Part shown: piece by piece, positions 4,828-10,323 of the stretch | Layout: each line of letters opens with the position of its first letter | How positions within the stretch are numbered: the first letter of the stretch is position 1 | NCBI GenBank assembly: GCA_965368335.1 | Contig: CBDUMN010000092.1 | Location: forward strand, 1-13,665 | Direction of reading: 5' to 3' | Source of the DNA: CBDUMN01 sp965368335 | GTDB taxonomy: Bacteria > Pseudomonadota > Alphaproteobacteria > Rhodospirillales > JAPHRK01 | Length of the DNA stretch: 13,665 bases | Made by a program: the position numbers and the translations under genes | Notes under the pieces: generated by a model | Told to the model about the DNA's origin: nothing | Databases searched by the model: none | What the model saw: only the letters and a program-made list of their open reading frames with translations

Positions 4828-5964
4828 CTAAGCGGATTTTTTTCTAAAAACTGCAATAAGAGCTAAAAAACCGCCGGCAAAACAAATCCAGGTGGCGGCG
4901 AAAAAGGCGTTTCCCGCATAAACGTCGTAGAGAGGACCTGCCAGGAGGGTGGCGAGGCCCGCGCCAAGGCCGAAGGCGCTGGCCGAATAGAGCCCCTGGG
5001 CGGTTGCCGAAAGATTGGAGGAGACGCTACGAGTGATGAATTCCATGGCCGCAAGATGGGTCAAGCCAAATGTCAGGGCATGAAGAAGCTGGCTGGCGAT
5101 CAGAAGTGTGGGATCGGTGGAGAGGGCGAGAATAGACCATCTGAGGGTTCCCCCCAGCCCGGCGATGACAAGAAGCCAAAGAGGATTGCTGCGCCCTAAA
5201 AATCGACCGGTGAAAGCAAACAGAACGACCTCGGCGGCCACGCCTTCTGCCCATAGCGCGCCAATGGTCCCATCGCCGATTCCGGCGGCTCGCCAGTGAA
5301 TGGTGGAAAAGGAATAATAGACGGCGTGGCTCGCCTGAATGAGGGCGGCGGCGAGATAAAAAAGAACCATGTTCGGCTGAGCCAACACTGTTAACGGTGT
5401 AAAGCCAGCGCCCCGCGCCGCAGGCGGTTTCGTTCCAGGGAGCAGCAGGGTTGCGACGACGACGCAGGTGATCGCTCCGGTAATAGCCCAGAGAACCAAC
5501 CCTTCTCCCGTTTCGCCAATCAGCAACCCGCCAACCCAGGCGGCGGCGATGAAGGATAAGGACCCCCAGAGGCGGAGGCGTCCATAGTCAAGCCCGTGCT
5601 GGCGGGCCGACTGCATCGCCAAGCTATCGCCCAAAGGCATCATGCCTGTCCAGCAGGCTGAGAAGAGAAGAATTGTTCCGGCAAGTCCCCAAAAGCCGTC
5701 GACCCAGCCAAAGAGGGTAAAGACGCAAAAGGACAATAACGAGCCGACGACAAGAAGGCGTTTACGTTCGCCCATACGGTCGGCCAGCATGGTGAAAAGC
5801 GGTGAGAAAACAGTTTTGCCAAGCAGAAATAGCGCCAAGAGAACGGCGATTTCCTCCGGCGTCATCCCTTTGGCCTGAAGCCAAACCGGCCAAAAGGGCG
5901 CATAAACGCCCAGAAAGATGAAAATCGCTCCGTAAAATAGCGATAAGCGCAGGGAAATAGGCAT
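4828..5964 (-). CDS. MFS transporter, HcaT-like (MFS_1_like)
   Basis: This 378-residue inner-membrane protein has about 12 hydrophobic helices and belongs to the major facilitator superfamily. The loop between helices 2 and 3 carries the family signature ADRMGERKR (61-69), and DYGRLRLWGSLSF (126-138) resembles the YGRxRxWGS block of the phenylpropionate/nucleoside proton symporter branch (HcaT, NupG). Substrate import driven by protons is therefore the likely mechanism, but the substrate cannot be read from sequence, and no catabolic gene lies next to it. The ribosome-binding site is weak. It is divergent from rpoH across about 400 bases, and a small RNA candidate begins directly behind its stop codon. 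Confidence 0.88.
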   Translation of the reverse strand: MPISLRLSLFYGAIFIFLGVYAPFWPVWLQAKGMTPEEIAVLLALFLLGKTVFSPLFTMLADRMGERKRLLVVGSLLSFCVFTLFGWVDGFWGLAGTILLFSACWTGMMPLGDSLAMQSARQHGLDYGRLRLWGSLSFIAAAWVGGLLIGETGEGLVLWAITGAITCVVVATLLLPGTKPPAARGAGFTPLTVLAQPNMVLFYLAAALIQASHAVYYSFSTIHWRAAGIGDGTIGALWAEGVAAEVVLFAFTGRFLGRSNPLWLLVIAGLGGTLRWSILALSTDPTLLIASQLLHALTFGLTHLAAMEFITRSVSSNLSATAQGLYSASAFGLGAGLATLLAGPLYDVYAGNAFFAATWICFAGGFLALIAVFRKKSA

Positions 5965-6031
5965 ATTGGCTCTATAGGCGGTTTTATTGGGTTCTGTACA
6001 GCCCCCTCACAAAAAGTTAATCCCGGAGCCG

Positions 6032-6060
6032 TTGACTCGGGTATTGCCTGTGGATATGAT
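6032..6060 (+). promoter_or_regulatory. Strong sigma70 promoter of rpoH
   Basis: TTGACT (6032-6037) and TATGAT (6055-6060) have an ideal 17-base spacer and predict a start near 6067, giving a leader of about 295 nt. TGTGGATAT (6050-6058), one base from a DnaA box, overlaps the -10 element. No clear heat-shock (sigma32) promoter is visible. Confidence 0.7.
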
Positions 6061-6066
6061 ATCTAC

Positions 6067-6361
6067 AACGATAAACGGTCGCCTAGAAAAGGGGCCGTTT
6101 TAACTGAATTGTCTGGCCATGATGGCAGGCGACGGGGGCGACCCCGGTAGGTCATGTTGCTTCTTAAGGAGGATATGACGGATGTCTTCGCAAGCTCTTA
6201 TTGCGTCTTTCTTTCCCGACATTCGTTCGTTTGGTCCTTAAAAAGGGATTTTTGCGCTTGTTTGCCACAAGCTTGCCGCAATGCTCCCTTAAAGACCCGC
6301 AATGCGACGCTGCGTCGGCACTATTGCCAGCGATATTTTGGAAGAGAAAGGAAGAAACCCG
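6067..6361 (+). promoter_or_regulatory. Structured rpoH leader RNA
   Basis: The leader contains, in order: AAACGG/CCGTTT (6073-6078 with 6095-6100); a GGGG/CCCC hairpin capped by GCGA, a GNRA tetraloop (6133-6146); a near-perfect ribosome-binding site (AAGGAGG, 6166-6172) with a short ORF; a nested stem AAGGGA/TCCCTT enclosing GCTTGT/ACAAGC (6243-6291); and CGACG/CGTCG (about 6304-6316) before the rpoH site. GGTCGCC (6077-6083), part of the first hairpin, is also the exact complement of GGCGACC (6137-6143), so alternative folds are possible. A thermosensor or translational-attenuation role is inference. Confidence 0.4.
6182..6241 (+). CDS. Possible 19-residue leader peptide upstream of rpoH
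   Basis: ATG at 6182 lies 9 nt after AAGGAGG, the strongest ribosome-binding site in the window, and opens a 19-codon frame (MSSQALIASFFPDIRSFGP) ending in TAA. Another ATG at 6175 sits only 2 nt after the site and would run in a frame that overlaps rpoH, so it is less likely. The peptide ends in Gly-Pro directly before the stop, a context that slows termination in known arrest peptides. Its stop codon abuts the nested hairpin that separates it from rpoH. Whether it is translated is not known; the role could be ribosome-dependent control of rpoH. Confidence 0.4.
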   Translation: MSSQALIASFFPDIRSFGP

Positions 6362-7246
6362 ATGACTACACCGTCTTTACCGATGGTCCCCGCTCAAGGT
6401 GGTTTGTCCCGATACCTCGAACAGGTCAAGCAATTCCCCGTGCTGGAGCGCGAGGAAGAGTACATGCTGGCCAAACGTTGCCAAGATCATGGCGACAAGG
6501 AAGCCGCGCACAAGCTCGTCACCAGTCATCTGCGGTTGGTCGCTAAAATCGCCTTCGGTTACAAAGGCTACGGTCTTCCCATGTCCGATCTGATCTCGGA
6601 AGGCAACCTCGGCCTGATGAAAGCGGTTAAAAAGTTCGATCCCGATAATGGTTTCCGCCTGTCGACCTACGCCATGTGGTGGATCAAAGCTTCGGTCACC
6701 GAATATATTTTGCAGTCCTGGTCGCTGGTTAAGCTGGGCACGGTTGCAGCGCAGAAGAAGCTGTTTTTCTCGCTCCGCAAGATCAAAAACCGGCTCGGTG
6801 TTTTCGATGAGGCTCAACTGACCGGCCCCCAGGTCAAGCAGCTTTCCACCGACTTGAGCCTGCCTGAGCGCGAAGTGGTCAATATGGACCGTCGCTTGAG
6901 CGGCCGGGATATGTCCTTGAACGCGCCCCTGCCGAGCGAAGATGGCGGTGAATACATGGATCTTCTGGCCGATGAACGCGAAACGCCCGAAACCACGCTG
7001 GTTCGGGCCGACGAGAAGAATTGGCAAAGCGAGGTTCTGCGTGAAGCCATGGAGACCTTGCCCGAGCGCGACCGCCATATTATCGAGGCGCGCAAGCTTT
7101 CGGACGATCCCATGAAGCTCGAAGAACTTGGTCAGCACTATGGTGTTTCGCGGGAACGCATCCGTCAGATCGAAGCGAGGGCGTTCGAAAAAATCGGTAA
7201 GTTCGTCCGTGAAGCCGCCATGGAACGCGGTTACGTTGGCGCTTAA
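6362..7246 (+). CDS. rpoH: RNA polymerase heat-shock sigma factor RpoH (sigma32)
   Basis: This 294-residue sigma factor directs RNA polymerase to heat-shock promoters (chaperones and proteases). Region 1.2 (LSRYLEQVKQFPVLEREEEYMLAKR) is followed by region 2 with HLRLVAKIAFGYKGYGLPMSDLISEGNLGLMKA and the -10-binding STYAMWWIKASVTEYIL. The RpoH-specific box AAQKKLFFSLRKIK marks it as sigma32 and not the housekeeping factor. Region 4.2 (LEELGQHYGVSRERIRQIEARAFEKI) is the -35-binding helix-turn-helix. I chose ATG 6362 because AAGGAAG precedes it; an upstream in-frame ATG (6302) lacks a ribosome-binding site. It is monocistronic, with a long structured leader and its own terminator. Post-transcriptional control is plausible. 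Confidence 0.95.
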   Translation: MTTPSLPMVPAQGGLSRYLEQVKQFPVLEREEEYMLAKRCQDHGDKEAAHKLVTSHLRLVAKIAFGYKGYGLPMSDLISEGNLGLMKAVKKFDPDNGFRLSTYAMWWIKASVTEYILQSWSLVKLGTVAAQKKLFFSLRKIKNRLGVFDEAQLTGPQVKQLSTDLSLPEREVVNMDRRLSGRDMSLNAPLPSEDGGEYMDLLADERETPETTLVRADEKNWQSEVLREAMETLPERDRHIIEARKLSDDPMKLEELGQHYGVSRERIRQIEARAFEKIGKFVREAAMERGYVGA

Positions 7247-7280
7247 CGCTGACGCATAGGAATAGACATAAAGACATCAA

Positions 7281-7312
7281 AGCGGAGGTGCGATGCGCCT
7301 CTGCTTTTTTTC
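7281..7312 (+). terminator. rpoH terminator
   Basis: AGCGGAGG (7281-7288) pairs with CCTCTGCT (7298-7305; one G-T), followed by seven T. It lies between the convergent rpoH and hemerythrin genes. On minus the same hairpin is followed only by TTTGATG, so it is at best a weak stop for the hemerythrin transcript. Confidence 0.8.
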
Positions 7313-7325
7313 TGCCCTGGTTTTG

Positions 7326-7772
7326 TCAAACCATATCCGATTGAGGGTCGGTGAGGCCTTCGTCGCGAAGGAACCACTTATAGTCCATGTCGAAGGTGAC
7401 CAGATGATGGGTAAATCGGTTCTGGAGATCGTCTTTCATCGTCTGGATGGTTTTCCGCAACGCCGCTCCGTCGCCGTCGAAATTTTCCAGTGACGCGATA
7501 GCGTTTTTCACCGTTTCGACAAAACGCATATGGTCGGCCCGGTGTCCTTCGGTCCCCGGATATTCGGCACGTTCAAGTACGCCTTCTTCATAGGTGAAAT
7601 GCTGTTCGGTGTTTTCGAGAAATTTGCGGAGACTGGCAAGGGCGCTCGCCCCATTGTCGGGAAGCTGGGCGGCCTCGCCGACATTTTTAAGCAGGCCGAG
7701 CATGAGCTTGTGCTGGTCGTCGATGTCCGGGACGCCCATGCTCCAAACCATATTCCAGTGCGGGTCGCTCAA
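7326..7772 (-). CDS. Bacteriohemerythrin
   Basis: This single-domain hemerythrin of 148 residues binds oxygen at a di-iron centre. All seven ligands are present in order: H21 (DIDDQHK), H58 and E62 (HFTYEE), H77 and H81 (HRADH), H123 and D128 (HLVTFD), with the conserved W10 near the start. Roles known in the family are oxygen storage or delivery, oxygen sensing and iron handling; which applies here is unknown. It is cytosolic. The longest frame starts at TTG (7772), with GAGG 9 nt upstream; the first in-frame ATG is at residue 8, which would leave only two residues before W10, so TTG is preferred. It lies 44 bases after mutY on the same strand and may be co-transcribed with it. Confidence 0.92.
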   Translation of the reverse strand: MSDPHWNMVWSMGVPDIDDQHKLMLGLLKNVGEAAQLPDNGASALASLRKFLENTEQHFTYEEGVLERAEYPGTEGHRADHMRFVETVKNAIASLENFDGDGAALRKTIQTMKDDLQNRFTHHLVTFDMDYKWFLRDEGLTDPQSDMV

Positions 7773-7816
7773 CTGCCAATGCCTCGATAAAAAACGATTA
7801 CATTAAGCTAAACCTT

Positions 7817-8887
7817 TTATTTGCGCTCTTTCAACCTGAGAGCATGCCGCATGATCTTTTTCATCACTGTCGGCAGCGCCTGAGCGCTCATATCTTGCGG
7901 TTTGCACCACAGGCCGTTGATGGGCGGCGTTCCTCGGGTTTTTCCCTTAAGAACCGTGAGAACGAGATGGAAATGCGTGAAAGTGTGGCGTACTTCGCCG
8001 GGGAGAGGGTGCCAGATGGCGGAAACCGGGGCGTTCCGTTGGGCGGCCTTCATATCGGCGGGAGCTTCCCGCCAGTCGGTCGAGGGAAATTCCATCATGC
8101 CGCCCAGCAGCCCTTTCTCCGGCCGTCGGCGCAAAAGAACAGACCCGTCGGGCCGTTCGATCCAATAGACAACGGCCTCGCGTGTCGGTTTCGGCGGTTT
8201 GGCTTTTCGCCGGGGAAAGGTTTCCGGGGCGTCTTTTGCATAGGCCTCACAGTCTTCGGACAGTGGGCAAAGGGAGCAGGCAGGTTTTTGGGGGCTGCAC
8301 AAGGTCGCGCCCAGGTCCATCATCGCCTGGGCGTAGTCGCCGGTCCGTTCGTCCGGGGTTAGCTGGGTGGCGCGCTTGCGGATATCTTTTTTCCCTTCGG
8401 GCAAGGGAGTGGCGATGCGGAAGAGGCGCGCAACGACCCGTTCGATATTGCCGTCTACCGGTGTGGCTTTTTCGCCGTAAACAAGCGCCATAAGAGCGGC
8501 CGCCGTGTAGTCGCCGATGCCGGGGAGGGCGCGCAGGCCTTTTTCGGAACGCGGAAATTTCCCCTTCAGGTCGTTGGCGACGACGTTGGCGCATTTATGT
8601 AGGTTGCGGGCCCTCGCGTAGTAGCCGAGCCCCTGCCAGGCATGGAGGACGTCATCCAAGGAAGTCTGCGCTAAATCTTCCACCGTTGGCCAACGCTTCA
8701 GAAAAGCGCGGTAGTAATCTTTGACCGTCGCCACCGTGGTCTGCTGGAGCATGATTTCGCTCAGCCAGATTTCGTAAGCGCTTTTCCGTTCGCCGGGGCG
8801 GGCGCGCCAAGGAAGGTCCCGACGGTTTTCATCGTACCAAGTGAGAAGTTTTTCGGCGATAACGCCAGTGTTTGCGCGACCCGTCAT
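7817..8887 (-). CDS. mutY: A/G-specific adenine DNA glycosylase MutY
   Basis: MutY removes adenine mispaired with 8-oxoguanine in base-excision repair. From ATG 8887 the protein has 356 residues. Landmarks are the catalytic-pocket LSEIMLQQTTV (E44), the helix-hairpin-helix ALPGIGDYTAAA (120-131), catalytic D145 in TPVDGN, and the [4Fe-4S] ligands C197-x6-C204-x2-C207-x5-C213. A C-terminal Nudix-like domain follows, with GLLGGMMEFP and the 8-oxoG-reading HTFTHFHL. The frame also permits a TTG start at 8911, eight codons earlier; neither has a clear ribosome-binding site. It is divergent from the DUF721 gene across about 70-100 bases, an arrangement I recognise from other alphaproteobacteria. 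All key residues are intact. Confidence 0.95.
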   Translation of the reverse strand: MTGRANTGVIAEKLLTWYDENRRDLPWRARPGERKSAYEIWLSEIMLQQTTVATVKDYYRAFLKRWPTVEDLAQTSLDDVLHAWQGLGYYARARNLHKCANVVANDLKGKFPRSEKGLRALPGIGDYTAAALMALVYGEKATPVDGNIERVVARLFRIATPLPEGKKDIRKRATQLTPDERTGDYAQAMMDLGATLCSPQKPACSLCPLSEDCEAYAKDAPETFPRRKAKPPKPTREAVVYWIERPDGSVLLRRRPEKGLLGGMMEFPSTDWREAPADMKAAQRNAPVSAIWHPLPGEVRHTFTHFHLVLTVLKGKTRGTPPINGLWCKPQDMSAQALPTVMKKIMRHALRLKERK

Positions 8888-8920
8888 AGGAATGCCACGA
8901 TTGCCGTTCAAATCCGTCGA

Positions 8921-8935
8921 AGAAAAAGTTTTTCT
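8921..8935. repeat. Palindrome in the mutY-dciA divergent region
   Basis: AGAAAAAGTTTTTCT is a perfect 7+1+7 inverted repeat between two divergent genes. It could be part of a promoter or operator, but A/T tracts like this also arise by chance. Confidence 0.25.
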
Positions 8936-8983
8936 GCTCTAGCATAGTGTTTCTAACCGGTACAGAAGAGAGATCGACGTTTT

Positions 8984-9478
8984 ATGAGGCAGCCGAAATC
9001 AGGACCCCGGTCCGTCGCCGGACTGGTGGGTAAAATTACCAAACCCGCCTTTGCCCGCCGCGGATTTGGCGAAGGCGCGCTGCTGACCGAATGGGAAAGC
9101 ATTGTCGGCTCACACCTCGCCAAGCATACCTGTCCTGAACGGGTGGCGAGAGACCGAAACGCCGAAGCGGGCGGTGGGGTGCTGCACCTCAGGGTCGATA
9201 GCGGAGCCCTGGCCATGGAAATTCAGCATCTGGAAACCCAGATTGTCGAGCGGATCAATGCTTACTACGGCTATAAGGCGGTTGATCGCCTAAAAATGAT
9301 CCAGGGCCCTTTGCCCAAACGGGCCGAAAAAGAAGAAACCCAATTGCCGCCGCTCGACACTCAGGAAGAGAAGGCGTTGCAAGACAGGCTTTCTTCGGTG
9401 GGCGATGACGATTTGAAAGAGGCGCTTGATCGTCTTGGTCAGGCGGTGAAGAGGAGACGAAAGGCGGAGGGGCAATAG
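8984..9478 (+). CDS. dciA: DUF721 protein, DciA-type helicase-loading factor
   Basis: This 164-residue protein carries a DUF721 domain at about residues 12-108. Visible blocks are a W-x2-IVG motif (EWESIVGSHLAKHTCPERV), LHLRVDSGALAMEIQHLETQIVERINAYYGY and the closing VDRLKMIQGPLP. DUF721 includes DciA, which promotes loading of the replicative helicase DnaB in bacteria lacking DnaC or DnaI; that role is inferred from the family and from the alphaproteobacterial neighbourhood. The C-terminal third (110-164) is charged and probably flexible, rich in Glu/Lys, and ends in a basic KRRRKAEGQ tail. The ribosome-binding site is poor. It leads the series dciA - DsbA-like - smc, with a 177-base gap to the next gene. 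Confidence 0.85.
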   Translation: MRQPKSGPRSVAGLVGKITKPAFARRGFGEGALLTEWESIVGSHLAKHTCPERVARDRNAEAGGGVLHLRVDSGALAMEIQHLETQIVERINAYYGYKAVDRLKMIQGPLPKRAEKEETQLPPLDTQEEKALQDRLSSVGDDDLKEALDRLGQAVKRRRKAEGQ

Positions 9479-9484
9479 AAGGTA

Positions 9485-9567
9485 CCCCTCCCAACCTCCC
9501 TAGTAGGGGAGGGCAATAAAACGGTTCTCCCCCTTTTAGGGGGAGCTAGAGGGGGTATCAGCCCTCT
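9485..9567. repeat. GC-rich triple-hairpin element, REP-like
   Basis: Three adjacent inverted repeats of similar C/G composition follow the dciA stop: CCTCCC/GGGAGG (9495-9500 with 9507-9512), CTCCCCCT/AGGGGGAG (9527-9534 with 9538-9545) and AGAGGG/CCCTCT (9548-9553 with 9562-9567). No T-run follows, so it is not a standard terminator. The pattern is typical of dispersed extragenic palindromes in proteobacteria; copy number elsewhere is unknown. Confidence 0.45.
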
Positions 9568-9572
9568 CAACC

Positions 9573-9581
9573 TGTGGATAA
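9573..9581 (-). promoter_or_regulatory. Perfect DnaA-box sequence
   Basis: TGTGGATAA is the exact reverse complement of TTATCCACA. It stands alone between dciA and the DsbA-like gene, so it is not an origin. It could bind DnaA for regulation, or be chance. Confidence 0.35.
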
Positions 9582-9655
9582 CCAGCGATTCGCGGCTCTT
9601 GTAGAGTCGGAAAAGCGATTCTATAGTCACCAATATCTAGTGGGTGGAGGAAATT

Positions 9656-10252
9656 TTGAAACGATTTGTAGTAGGTTTGGCCCTGGCGTTTGGGCTTTTG
9701 GGATTTGTTGGCGGAACCGCCCTGGCCGATAACCACGTTCTCACTGAGCGAGTTCTCGGCAAGGAAGATGCGCCGGTAACGATCATCGAGTACGCCTCGC
9801 TCACCTGTTCGCACTGCGCGACCTTCCATCAGAAGATCCTGCCGGTGATCAAGAAGAAGTACGTCGAAACCGGCAAGGTGAAGATCATCTATAGGGATTT
9901 TCCCTTTGATCGCCTGGGGCTGGCGGCGTCGCAACTGGCCCGCTGTGTGCCTGAAAAGCGCTATTTCGGTTTCCTCGACGTTCTCTTCTCGCAGCAGGAA
10001 TCCTGGGCGCGGGATTCCGATCCATTGGGCGCTTTGATGAAGCTGGCCCGTTTGGCCGGTTTGAGTAAGGGAGCAGCCGACGCCTGTCTCGCCAACCAGG
10101 ATCTGGTGGATGAGATTTTGCAGCGCCGGGTATTTGCCGAGAAGCAATGGAAGATCAATTCGACGCCGAGCTTTATCGTCGGCGACAAGAAGGTTGTGGG
10201 CGCCGTTCCGTTCGCCGAATTTGAAGAGGCGATTGAAGCCGCGTCCAAGTAG
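9656..10252 (+). CDS. Periplasmic DsbA-family thiol:disulfide oxidoreductase
   Basis: This is a thioredoxin-fold protein of the DsbA/Com1 type, 198 residues from the TTG at 9656. The TTG is chosen because GGAGG lies 5 nt upstream and because it gives a clean signal peptide (KRF, hydrophobic core 4-20, cleavage after ALA at 24). The frame could start at GTG 9644, but that adds MEEIL in front of the basic region. The active site is C51-SH-C54 (LTCSHCATFHQ), and the cis-proline is T170-P171 (NSTPSFIVG). Two extra cysteines, C97 and C144, may form a second disulfide, as in some relatives. The likely role is oxidation or isomerisation of exported proteins, partner unknown. It lies between dciA and smc, an arrangement known from other alphaproteobacteria. 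Confidence 0.9.
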   Translation: MKRFVVGLALAFGLLGFVGGTALADNHVLTERVLGKEDAPVTIIEYASLTCSHCATFHQKILPVIKKKYVETGKVKIIYRDFPFDRLGLAASQLARCVPEKRYFGFLDVLFSQQESWARDSDPLGALMKLARLAGLSKGAADACLANQDLVDEILQRRVFAEKQWKINSTPSFIVGDKKVVGAVPFAEFEEAIEAASK

Positions 10253-10262
10253 GGGAAGACAC

Positions 10263-10301
10263 CGGGGCCGCAAACAATGGGAATCGTCCCGCGCGGCCCC
10301 G
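10263..10301 (+). promoter_or_regulatory. Long hairpin between the DsbA-like gene and smc
   Basis: CGGGGCCGC (10263-10271) pairs perfectly with GCGGCCCCG (10293-10301), and GGGA/TCCC (with an ATCG loop) forms an inner hairpin. There is no T-run, so it is not an intrinsic terminator. It ends shortly before the G-rich ribosome-binding region of smc and could set mRNA stability or access to that site. Confidence 0.45.
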
Positions 10302-10323
10302 CTAATCAGGGGGATCTGGGGCC

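Noticed and set aside
6154..6546. 130-codon plus frame across the rpoH leader
   Set aside because: It overlaps rpoH out of frame for most of its length and turns Arg-rich there; only the short frame at 6182-6241 has a well-placed ribosome-binding site.
6377..7138. Minus-strand frame of 253 codons
   Set aside because: Antisense shadow of rpoH.
9536..10273. Minus-strand frame of 245 codons
   Set aside because: Antisense to the DsbA-like gene, whose CxxC, cis-Pro and signal peptide fix the real strand.
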